A DNA stretch of 64,000 nt from positions 124,001-188,000 of the forward strand of contig JAQGEQ010000058.1 of assembly GCA_034620365.1 (NCBI GenBank), in the 5' to 3' direction. Each line of letters opens with the position of its first letter. Within the stretch, counting starts at the first letter, position 1. The notes beneath the pieces were generated by a model. The model worked only from the letters and a program-made list of their open reading frames with translations, had not been told where the DNA came from and did not search any database. Positions 31,890-43,788 of the stretch are shown one piece after another. The stretch comes from Pegea sp. RAD2-039. Lineage: Eukaryota > Chordata > Thaliacea > Salpida > Salpidae. The position numbers and the translations under genes were made by a program.

Positions 31890-34800
31890 CTAAATAGCTA
31901 TGTTGTTTGGGACTTGATTAGGATCAAGATATTCATATTTGCGCTCCAACGTTCGGTTTCTCATTTTAATCTCATGATGTAGAAGCCCACATTGATATTT
32001 GAATTCAGCTTGAGCGTCTATTGCTTCATATTCCGTAAACCATTTTTCTTTCCAATTACCCAAGTAAACCTGCAGTTGAAATTGTAATGAAAAGTGTACA
32101 AATATCAAACATTTATTTTTTAATTTATACTCACATCAGCTTCCGAAAACGAAGATAGTGCATTTGTGACACTAATTATAATAATTGCCTGATCAGATGT
32201 AGGCAAACTTTCCAGAATTCTTTCCGTTGTTATTTTCTAAACAAGTGTAAACTAATTAGGAATCCGTATTTGAAGAAAAAACAAATCAAATTTGAATATT
32301 TTAGAACCATAATATCTTTTCAATTAAATTATTTTTTAGTGTACTTTTGAAATACTTTGTCAGTGAAACAATTTCGTTGTTCTTACTTCAGTGTTTTTTG
32401 GAACTTCTTTATTCATGATTGCTGGTGAGGATGGAGCAAATCTATAAGTTTGATATTGTCCAAAGTTCACAGCAGAATGTTGAGCTGAAGCAGTATATAT
32501 GACAATTGTACAAATCTCAATCTGTATTACAGAATTTTTGTAAACATAAGTGAACTTTTTAGTTGTAAGTATTTCCAGAAACTATAAGATCCAATCTAAT
32601 TTTTTATATTCTATAAAAATACTCATCAATATTTGTTTCTAAAGTTTTTTCTAAGTTTTCATTAAGATATAATAGGTCTGTCTCATCACTATTTTTCATT
32701 ATATGTTAACAATCATAAACATATGAAACTTAAATCAATTTATGTCGGCTAAAATGCTTCTCAATACCTATAAACTAATTTCACTAACTTAACACTAAAC
32801 TGGTTTTATGATAGTTTTCAATATAAGTTTGATAAATACCAGTTGTTCCAAGTTAATCCCGGAAAGTGAAAATCCCTTATCATTTGTCGCACTACATTCA
32901 AAGCCCTCCTTTGTTAAATCTTTATTCCAATCTTGTAATTCTGAATCATTCTTTACATCCTTTAAAATAAATTTTTAGATAAATTATGTATATGAAGACT
33001 ATATTATTTTATAAGCTATAAATATTATATATATATACATTATATATCTTATATATTAGGACAATAAATTTATAAAAGTTTCCACAACTATAAGCTTTTA
33101 GTTATATTTGAAAACATTTCTTCATAAGACTATTTCCAACCTCTTCATTCTTGTAATAAATCTTCAAAATAGCAGTGACATATTTTTGGATGGCATTCCA
33201 AATAGCCAAAGCGTCTTTTGCATACCAATTGTTAGTAAGGTTATCAAGTTTGATTCCTTTAAATAACGAAAATGAGTTAAATGTTTTGACCTGGAAGTTC
33301 GATTTAATTTTGTTAAAGATTGTGTCAGCAAGCAATCAATAATAAAATAAATGTAACAAGCACCTTTTTTCTCCAAAACTTTTGAAATATTGAGATCTTC
33401 CAGCTTAAATGATTTGTAAACATCTTTTGCAAGGGAAGCCGCACCTACAAAGATTTTGCAGTGAAAATAATTTTTTAGGTAGCTTGTTTCAGTCAAAAAC
33501 TTGAAACTTTACTTATTGCCAATGATTTAGCTACAATAGAGTCTGCTGGAAGTAGATCACTCCTAGCGCTAGTGTTGATTGCAACAACTGTTCGTAGATG
33601 TGGTCGAAGTAGTTTATAAACTGGATGACATCTCGGAAGACAACGAAACAAGGAGATACAAAAAGGCTCCATGACATTATGAGTATGCAAGAAGTGTATT
33701 ATCCACTGATAAAAGAAAATTAACACCTTTAGTTACTGATAGAAAAGTATTCATTATCTAAAACATGAATTACTTCGTGATAATTGGATACACAACATCT
33801 GTAATACATTTTAGCGAGCAGCCAACCTAATTCACTATTAGCAACAAACAAGTATTCAGGATCATCTGGCTTTAATTGAATTGCAATTGGTCGAAACCCC
33901 TTAGAATCATTCAGGAAAAGAGCTATAGCAGGAGGACACACAGCATCAGCGCCAGATGAACCTTTGACTCGCTCGATATCAGGTCCATATGTTTCACTGA
34001 AGTCTGAGATGTAAAGTTCTTCTTTCTAAAAGTGGTAAAAAGCAACTATTTAATAGATATATTAAAAAAGGAATTCTCCATCTTTTAAAAAACATTACTG
34101 TGTTATTTTTATATATTTATTTATCATTTTATATATTAAAATCTATTTTAATTAAACTAAGTTTTATGTAAAAATGACAATCTACAGCTAATAAATATTT
34201 CATTAACTAGTACATGTAAATTGAAAAAATTAGAGAAACGACAATTCTAAGGCTTTGTTTCTAAAATAGCTATAAAGTGATTACTATAGAAGAATCTTCT
34301 TATATTTCTGGGTTAAAGTTCAGCAAGTCTCTTTTATAAACAACTTTAAAAATACTTTTGATAAAATAAAGTAGACACTATACCAACAACTTCAATCTTT
34401 AACACTCACTTTAATCAAATCATCAATTGTCCTATCACCAATTATTTCTTTCAAAGCTTCATCATTTACATGGAAGTAACTTGGTATTTTCTTACACAAT
34501 TCATAAGCAGTAGGATGAACACCGTTTAGTATCTGCCAGCCTTGCTTTTCGTTATCTTGCCAGCTTTTTAAAATTTAGTTTCATATTTGAAACATTTTTA
34601 AGCATAAAAGTAGTTTTAACTTACTTTCTATGAAAATCATCGAAAGGGGGATTTAATACATCTCCCAACTTCATATAATCAGCGAATGATTCTATTTCCG
34701 TTTCATTTTCTATAAGAAATGACAACAAAATTTCAAAAATTAATTTTTACTAATTTAAATTCATTTTCTATCTAAAGTTAACTTCAATTCATTTTGTAAA

Positions 34801-35842
34801 CAAAAAATAGAAACAGTTTTTAAATAAAATATTAAAATGTAAGTAACTAACTTTCAAGAGTTTCAATCTTCAGATAAATTAATCCAATAAGTGTATGATC
34901 GCGAAAATCTCTTTGTCGAGCTGCATATCGTTTGAATATGCTTGGTAAATCTGAATCATATTCTCCATATCTTGGAAACCCCTCAAACTTATTATTTTCA
35001 GCAGTTACCCAACGAAACTGCTTCTTATTTGATTCAATCTCTTCTTCACGTTGCTTTTTCAAAGTAAAATCAGTTTCGTTTTGTGGCAAAGAAGCTGAAC
35101 AAAAGTTAATCTTTTAATAAAGGATTTAGAAATAAATACAACACTTCAATTGTTTACATTACTTATTTTTAAAACAAGCTATTAGTTTTTTGATGCTTTG
35201 TTTCCAGTCACTCAACTCTTAATCAAATACCTTTTCCTGTGCAGACTTGAGCTTCACTCTCAATGAAAGAGTAGACTGGAAATCGATAACATTCATGATG
35301 AACATTTACTTCAATCCAATCACACAACCAATTATCCGTACTAAGACTGTTTTTAAGCCTGTGAAGATCACATAAATATTTTCTGAAATTTGTTCCTACA
35401 GTTTTGCATTGAATACAGAAATAATAATAACAAAATTATCAATTTTTCGTTAAAACTGTAGAGGTGAACGTACTTATTTTCACCATTATGATATCTCCAA
35501 CATCTTCTAGTTGTCGATTTACTGTATGAACATTTCCAGTGTTAAAACCAGTTTCAAAACATTTATTTAGTTCAATTGCTGAAGTTTCTCTCTCATATTG
35601 ATCTCCAACAAACTGTAGTTCAATCGTTGAGTTAGTTCCTGCGTCTAAGTATGCTCCAGAAGTCTAAAAGGAAGTGTTCTTGTTGAAAGTTACAAAAATA
35701 AAAAAGAATCTCTTTTAAAGTAGTAATAAGTTAACCTTGAACAATATTAATTTGTATTCACTGCTTTTACCTTAATGGTGATCATGTAGTTGGTATGGCC
35801 TTTGTGATTATCTGGACTGAAGGGTTTACTACAACAAAACAT
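31890..35842 (-). CDS. lipoxygenase with N-terminal PLAT domain, 695 aa
   Basis: Fourteen exons (minus): 35842-35771, 35663-35474, 35395-35231, 35094-34852, 34709-34625, 34563-34410, 34025-33774, 33705-33513, 33444-33364, 33256-33141, 32959-32840, 32521-32387, 32236-32135, 32069-31890. All phases agree and the length is typical of animal lipoxygenases (about 670 aa). The first three exons form a PLAT/LH2 domain. The catalytic part has LNGVHPT, LYISDF, RPIAIQL, the iron-ligand segment HEWIIHFLHTH (His at both ends of HFLHTH) and HPVYKLLRPH. Later come AQHSAVNFGQY (third His and Asn ligand) and the C-terminal PNNIAI, whose last Ile is the usual iron ligand. It should add O2 to polyunsaturated fatty acids; the regiospecificity cannot be read. 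It starts MFCC, with two Cys after the start. A paralogous inverted copy lies at 40216-42205. Confidence 0.93.
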
Positions 35843-38800
35843 TCTGACTTACTTAGAGGGCGTGTCTCTTACAAACTGTAAATTTGCTTTGTTTTAAAAT
35901 TTTTACAAGCTGTTCTTATAAACTTTAAAATTAGTGGTTTTTAACAAGACCGTTTTAATCAAGTAAATTAAAACATTTCTAATAGAGGTAATTTAGTAAA
36001 CACTTTTATCTATTAGACAATATAAAGAATAAATTATTTAGACTAAAATTGGACAGCAAAAGTAGATGTTAGCCAGAAAATTATCATCAAGTTCTTTCAG
36101 CACAATTTTTCGACTAATATTAATAACTGCTTCTAGTGAACTCATTTTGTTTTATTAAACTAAAAATTAATAATAACAAATCAGTTGTTAAACAAATTCT
36201 TTAAAAGCATCTTAATATAAGATATTTATCACTTAACATTACTTGAAATAATCAGACGAAAAAGGTTTCAAACAATTATTTTGAATAACGGTTTTTAATA
36301 GACTGTACCCTTACTGTAGAAATTGAAAACACTTTTAATACAACTTTTAAGCAAAGTTTTTATATTTATTTCATCGGTAAGTTAACCGACAGTTAAGATT
36401 AGTTTTTCAATAACAAGTAGATATTTTTTTTCCAAATTCTTAAAATTAAATTGAAATTTTTTTGTCAGCTTTCGTATTTCTGTTAAAGAAAGATTTTTAT
36501 TTAGAGAACAAATTAGTTTTCTTTAGATTGTTTTACATCAACAATTTTTCCTTCTTCTGATTGTAGTTTATTCTTCAAAAAATCATAAGAGCCACAAAAA
36601 AATGAATATTGTGGAAAATTAATATTTAAAGTTTTAAACCTTAGAAACAATTTGTTGCTGCTAATCTATTTGAGTCTCACTTGAAGTCTAATGATTACTG
36701 ACATATTTATTGGTATACATTCTTTGTTTCTACATCTAAATAAACAATTCTATCTCATCAAAACAGCAAAATATAATTGTTGACTTCACAAAAGCAAATA
36801 ACGCAAAGTACAGAAAACATTACAAAAACAAATTATACATCTGTTATCGAGGAAATGCAATTAAAATTGGTAATTTTTGGATTTATTATTTGTAAAAATA
36901 TTCAGAATGGAAGTTTTGATAATTCGAACATTTTAAATTTCATTCTAAAATTATACTTCAAATCTGAACATTGAAACTATTAAAATGAATGCAAATAAAA
37001 TTTCCGCTTTCTTTTATCAGTTCAGTTAATTTACTTTTAATTTAGAAACAGGAAATATATGAATAAAAAATATAGATAAGTTAGAGATAAGTTTTATGAA
37101 CTTTAGAATTTATTTTCTTTTGATAGAAAAATACAATTAACCGTTAAAACTTTTAATATTGGTGTGATTTCAGTTACTATATGGTAATACTTTCAATAGA
37201 TATATCAAATAATTGATTTCTATAGTTTAATTTCCTTTTCCTTGACATTTTTTAAAAAATACTTTCTTCGCTTAAAAAATGAATCCAAGTGAATTAAAAA
37301 GTAATTTTTTATCTTTTGTGTCTTTCAATAGTAAAATAAAATCATACTAGTTTTTTATTGCTTATCAATTGCTTCTTCATTTAGAAAATGTGAACTTTTT
37401 ATTAGATGTTACTTTTTGATATATCATCTATTTAAAATGAACCAAGGATAGCTTTTTAGACTTATTGATTTAATTTTTTTTTTATGCAAATAGAGATACA
37501 AAATTCAAACTATTATCTTGTAATATTTAATGTTTATACTAGATTAAATAATTATCATGCAGAAAACAGAATTGTTACAATTTAATTTAAGTTTATTTAA
37601 AACATTTTTACAACTTATTATCTTTTAAAATGTTTGGTTGGAGTCATGTTTAACAATACCATGCATATTTCACCTTTTTTCACTTTTTACGAAAATATAT
37701 CCCTTGCGGTGAGTTATATAATAAAATATCTGCATTCCTTAAAAAACGTTTTCTCCAAAAACACATTTTATTTATAAAAAAAAACGATTAAATTATTTTT
37801 CGTTTTCTGGCAACACAGCTCAAACAAAATCGATTAAAAGAAAATTCTAGAGATGAAGTTATAATTAAGTTTTTAGGTTATTTAATAAATTGCTTTTATT
37901 GAACTGTTAAACCCTTTGTTAGTATAAAGTATTTTTTTTGTATTACACAAAGTAAAACTTGTATCAGACACTTTTGTGTGACAAATATTTGGAAATATAA
38001 ACTATTTCACTAATAACTACAAATACTGTTTTCAGAAAATAAATAAGAATTTAACAAATTATTTGGTAACATTGAATTTAATGTAAGCATTTTAATTTAC
38101 AAAAATGAATAAAAAAACAAAATAGAAATATATTAAATAAGAATATTTAAAAAATGCAAGTCACGCAAGCAATTCAATATTCTTTTTATTTAATAACTTA
38201 GCAATTTCCATCAGAGTAAGTAATAATAAAAAGTAATTTGCGTTTTATTATATATTTCCGATAAAAACTAATATGGTAAAAAGTTTCAAAGATTTTATAA
38301 TTCGAAAAACATGCCAAAATGTGAAGTATACCACAAATACTTAAGATTTTGTTCTCAATAGTCAGAAATATTGCTTTATAATTTCACAAAAAACCAAGAA
38401 AGCTTCAAGAATTTTTGTTAACTTTTCATTTAATTCATAGAGTAGATTTTTTTCTCACAAAATTCATTGAAATTAAGTAACATCAAATCATAGAATTAAA
38501 GAAGCTTTATAATAATTATAGAAGCATGCCTTGGTATATTCATTTATTCTGTTTATTTGCTAAATAAACATAAATTATAAATATTTTTTAATCTTATTTG
38601 CATCAAAATTGACCAATAAGATTTTTAACTAAAAGTAAACTACATGAAACAGTGAAAAGATTGTTAACTTTTTTATAATAATTTCGAAATAAACAGAATA
38701 TTTTCACATTGGTAGTTGTAATATTACTTCATTTTTAAATTAATCAGTGTTCCAATTTTAAAAAATAATTTTATTTTTTTTCAACGGATATAAAGAATGT

Positions 38801-40215
38801 AAAAACAATATCTGAAAAGAATCATTTAAATAAGTAAAAGTTTAGTTTGAAAAATGTAATTATACAAAATTTAAGTAGTTTGAATCTATTTAAGAAAATA
38901 CTTTACTACTGACAAATAAACTATTTAATAATTTGTTTAAAAGTTTAACATGTTTTCTGCGAATAACAATTTAATAATCGCTTTTATTATCTTCACTATT
39001 GAGTTGGTTTTAATAAAATCTTATAATTTCTACAGATAACTTTTTCGAAATTACATAAATCCAATAGTTGTTATTAGATTAGTGTAATATTTTGTTATTG
39101 GAATTTCACTGTTGCAAATATTTCACATACACAAAATACTTTTTATATTTCAAATGTTTTCAAACAGAAGATTTTTAATATCACCAATTGTTTTGCCGGA
39201 AAAAATTTAATAGCATTTAGTTAAAGAGAAAGTCTTCTAATTTACATTCTAGCTACTTAATTTCCGGTGAAGTTTATTTGTGAAAATTTACAGCTTTAAT
39301 TTTGGTAAAATTTTAATATTTTTAAATTCCTAAAACTTAGCTTACAACTAAGAAAACTTCTTTAGGTCTGCTCTTTTTGAACATCAATGTTTAATCTATG
39401 TAATCTCTTTTTATTTACTACTAATGGTAATGCTCAATTGAATAATTAGTTCTTAAATCATGTTGTAAATAAAATTTTTTAAATGATTTCAATCTATTAA
39501 TAAGTTTAACATTTAAACTCCTTAGGAATATACATGCTATTCAGTTTATATTAAAAAATATCAAATGGTTTTTCGATAAAAATGGTGTCAAATAATATAT
39601 TCAATTTAATTCCTATCAAATATTTTGGACGTATTTTTAAGAAAGCTCTATAAGTTTAATTAAAGTTTTTTAGAAATTGGATATATATGACTACTTTAAA
39701 GAGTTTTATCACCAACACACTCAACAGTAGTATGCCACTTTTTCTTGTCTTATTATTTCTAATCATTTTATTATGTACTGGCTTTTTACTTTACTTTATT
39801 ATATCATTTTACATCATTTTTATTATTATATTTTTTACTGATTTCATCATAATAATATTGATGAAAACTTCCATTTATGATAAAAAGATGATCTTTTATT
39901 TAGTCTTGTAAAGAGACTCATCTTGTTTCGCTTGCTTAGTTCATCTTATATGTAGGCGTTGTTCAACTTGTATGTAGGTTAGAAGAGGTAATTATTTTTT
40001 TTATATTTCCTTTTTTAGATAAAGGTCTTTTATCTTGCACCGGAAGTGTTCAAGTTGATTGTCTATAAGAATGTCTTGTAGAAGCTAAAATAAGGTCATC
40101 TCTATTTTTATCTCGAAAGTTAATTAATATGGAAAAAAATTATATTGTGTTTTTATGAATTGTGCAATATTTAATTTCAACTTTTATTTCAGCTTGTTAA
40201 AAAGTCTTAAACAAA
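35843..40215. other. AT-rich region between the two divergent lipoxygenase loci
   Basis: About 4.4 kb between the 5' ends of the intact lipoxygenase gene and its inverted partial copy. A short open frame at 36144-36060 (minus, MSSLEAVINISRKIVLKELD) may be a chance frame or an upstream exon. 39687-39911 has a hydrophobic, low-complexity frame. I support no gene here. Confidence 0.45.
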
Positions 40216-42205
40216 ATGCTGTGCTGTGATTTTTACAACGCAGACAAAAGTGTTTGGAAAACAAATTATTTGTTTAAAATTAAAGTGAGTTTAGATTATC
40301 AACAAAACATTATTCAATATTTTATAAAAAAAAAAGAGTTTGAGTTTACTTTGAAAAATAAAATATTAAATTTAATTTTAAGTCGCAGAAGTTTTTTTTT
40401 AATTTAATGAAACTTTATAAAGACATCTGGTGCTTATATATATGCTGGAACAAACTCTAAGGTCGAGTTAAAAGTAATTGGAAAGCTCGGGATAACTAAA
40501 GGAGTTGATTTGAATTGTTTCTTTCAAAAAGAGCTTAATGCATTTATCTTAATTACGAATGTTATTATCTATTAAAACTTGTAACACATATACAAGAAAC
40601 TTGTACAGAAGCTACTAAAATAGATATTTTGTTTGCAATTTATATTTTAGTCAATTTGTCTGCCACAAAGATTATTCTAAAATAAAGTTACTTTTGCAAT
40701 TGATAATCTATATATTTGATAGATATTATAACGTGGAAAATAACTTTGTTTATTTATTAACTATGAACAAATTTATATAAAAATCATACAGTTTTTGAGA
40801 TTAATATTACTTACAGGAATAGACCCTACCAAGTTCAAATCTAACTGGTACGCTAAAGATGCTTTAGCTCTGTGGACAATGATAGAAAAATATGTGTCCT
40901 CAGTACTGGAGATATTTTATAAGAATGATGAGGTTTTCACTTTCACATTACACTTTAAACTGGTTGTAGTTTAGTCGATTATAAAATCAGTTTAATTATA
41001 GGTTGTAAAGAATGACATTGAATTGCAAGATTGGATTGCAGATTTAACAAGCCAGGGATTTGGGTGTACTGCTGAAAATAATAAGGGCTTCCCAGTTTCT
41101 GGCGTTAATTTAGACCAACTGGTAGGACGCTTTCATCTAATAATATTTTGTTATTTGAAATGTTGTATATAGATTGAGATTTGTACAATTGTCATATATA
41201 CTGCTTCAGCTCAACATGCTGCTGTGAACTTTGGACAATATCAAACTTATAGATTTGCTCCATCCTCACCAACAATCATGAATACAGAAGTTCCAAAAAA
41301 CACTGAAGTAAGAACAACGAAATTATTTGATTTAAAAACAATTTCATTTTGCTAGTTACAAAAAGAAAAATTTTGAGCTTTGTGATATCTATTGTAAAGA
41401 CCGCTAAGTCATTAATTAGTTTCTTTTATTCGTCTGTCTTCGTATTGTAGCGGCTTTCGTGCCCACCTAAAACGCAAAAGGTTCAGGTTTCTGACCTTGG
41501 CAGACACATATGTGTGACGAGAAAAATTCTATAAAAAGCGCAGTAGGAAGGCCTTGTTAGTCTGGTTAGTGACAACACTTCGAGGGAAACTTTGAAATGA
41601 AAGCCGGAGTTGGAACCTCGTAAGCATTGTGTCACTGTACTTAGTGTCGTTCTGGCAACCCCTACAACACTAACTGAACGTATCTGCATCAGTCTGTCTG
41701 TTCCGTTGCATCATATAGTTTGCGTGGAGAGTGGAATCCTGTTGTATGAGCAACGGCGGGATCTCTATCATTTCTTCTCTGACTAGCAGACTATTCAATT
41801 TTTATTTGTTTAAAAAATGATTAAAATCAGCTTATGTAACTTTCAGTCTATTTTTAAATCTAGAAAGTTTCAATGGAAGATGTAATGGCGGCTTTACCAA
41901 CAGCTGGACAGGCCATCGCAACAATCACCATCTCAAGCACCCTATCCAAATATTCTGAAGCTGATGTCAGTAAACGGACTTCATCTTGAATTTTTCTTAT
42001 TTTATTAAATTTTATTCAACTCCAGGTTTACTTGGGTAATTGGCAAGAAAAATGGTTTACGGAATATGAAGCAATAGAAGCTCAATCTGAATTCAAACAT
42101 GAATGTGGACTTCTACATCATGAGATTAAAATGAGAAACCGAAAGTTGGAGCGCAAATATGAATATCTTGATCCTAATCAAGTCCCAAACAGCATAGCTA
42201 TTTAG
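40216..42205 (+). pseudogene. inverted, internally deleted lipoxygenase paralogue
   Basis: Exon 1 (40216-40284, MLCCDFYNADKSVWKTNYLF) matches exon 1 of the gene at 31890-35842. Exon 2 (starting 40423, TSGAYIYAGTNSKVELKVIG) matches its PLAT exon until about 40545, where similarity stops. The next recognisable exons are the last five: 40817-40932, 41002-41121, 41173-41307, 41864-41965 and 42026-42205. Their lengths (116, 120, 135, 102, 180 nt) equal those of the intact gene, with open frames and good splice sites, and the last one differs at only about eight residues. The seven or so exons with PLAT strands 3-8, the substrate channel and HFLHTH are gone, so no active lipoxygenase can be made. 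The last five exons look well kept, so use as part of another transcript cannot be excluded. Confidence 0.85.
41395..41800 (-). mobile_element. SINE-like insertion in an intron of the lipoxygenase paralogue
   Basis: This block of about 400 bp is clearly richer in G+C than the surrounding intron, and no counterpart exists in the same intron of the intact lipoxygenase gene (about 150 bp there). On the minus strand it has a stretch like the B box of a tRNA promoter (cgaggttccaactccgg, near 41600) preceded by acaatgcttac. The plus strand has another weak candidate (aggttcaggtttctgacc). No long reading frame. It is probably a tRNA-derived SINE; limits and orientation are tentative. Confidence 0.4.
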
Positions 42206-43788
42206 GTTCTTAAAAACTCAGGTTTTTATGTTTCAAATGGACTGAAGTTTTAGAAGTTTTTTTCAATAATGCAGATTTCAAATATTACTTGGTGTATATT
42301 CGGTTGTATTTTAAACAGTTTATTTTCTACTAAACTTCTAAATTTTTTTATCTGTGAAATCTAAAAAGGATAGTTGTTATTTGCTACTAATAAAAATTTG
42401 AAAAATATCAAAAGAATCAAAAACATGAGATTAAAAAAAAACATGGTTTGTTTTAAAAAACACAAAAAAAGTTTGATTTAACTGATCATAAGTTTACTTA
42501 TATCGGTTTTACATATTGAATAAAATAATTTTTGTTTTCAAAAAACTTGTGTGTTTTTGAGTAATTATGAAACAGTACAAAACAGAATTAGAATTGATTC
42601 TTTGTTAATTAAAAAATTGAATCCCAAAATGATTACATCTAAAATTAACTGTATATGATATAATTGTAGTTTTATGAAGCTTAAAATACTTTTCTAAGAA
42701 AGTTTAGCTTTCTAGTTACAATTTTATATGAAATATTTAACTCTTAACTTTTGTTTCTTATATAATTATATAATTTATTAGCTTTTAATTAATCGTTTTT
42801 ACCGTCAATACAAAAAATTATAATTTGTAATACTAACACTAGCTTAAGGGACTATTTATTATATGCAAACAGCTTCAAATACACGTTTAAAATAAAATAT
42901 ATAGAACACGACAATAAAATAAAGAATAAAATTACCCTGTATGACCTCTTTATGAATATAAGATAAAATTTCCTAAAACTTTTAACATTTTCCTACAATA
43001 CTTATAATTTAAATACAAGTTCAAACCTGCCTATTTGTAAACTTTTGAAATATCTTCAGCATAACTTCAACGTCATCTTTCAATTCAATCATATGTTTGT
43101 AAGTTAGGAGAATTTAAAGATCTTGTATACAATAAAATAGGTTACCACTCAAAAGAAATCCACTTTATAGTTTAGTGCTTACTATAGTGAAGTGTAAATA
43201 AGTTTATAATGAGTTATCTTATAAAACTATAAAAGCAACCGGTGTGTTTTATATAGATATCATATATAGAAGTAAAATTGTAACATAAGATTTATTTATT
43301 TTTGATTTGTTTGTGAATGATCTAAAATGATAGAACTTTTGTTGTTTTAATTTTATTTATAATATATTATACATGTTAAGATATTATTATAGTTATATAA
43401 AACTCATTAGAACAGGTAAAAACTAAAATTGATATTATTAAAGATAGCAATGAAAATAATCATTTCAATATTGAAAAAAGACAAATCATAAATTGTAACT
43501 ATTTTGTATTGAAATATGTTACCATTATACATAAATTTAATAATTATTATAAGAAAATATGTTAGATAGAACATATAACAAGAAAATATTCTTTAATAAG
43601 CAAACAATTTGTTATTTTCTAACTTACTTTATTTTCTATTTTGAATTATTTGTTTAGCGAATTTTTACTGAATCTTTTTTTAAACAAAGTTTATCCAAAA
43701 ATTTGCACTAATGTATTTTCGATTTAGTCTAATTGTTCATTTGATAAACAAATTTTAACCAAAATATTTACTTTAATTTGATAACACA
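42206..43788. other. AT-rich intergenic region
   Basis: Between the lipoxygenase paralogue and the M13 peptidase gene I see no gene or repeat. Confidence 0.5.

Noticed and set aside
36060-36144. upstream first exon for the lipoxygenase (MSSLEAVINIS)
   Set aside because: No good donor in frame. Both lipoxygenase copies share a start at MxCC right before the PLAT domain.
39687-39911. hydrophobic 74-codon frame starting MTTLKSFITN
   Set aside because: Almost only I, F and L codons from T-rich DNA. It has no match to the first exon of the lipoxygenase gene, which I place at 40216.
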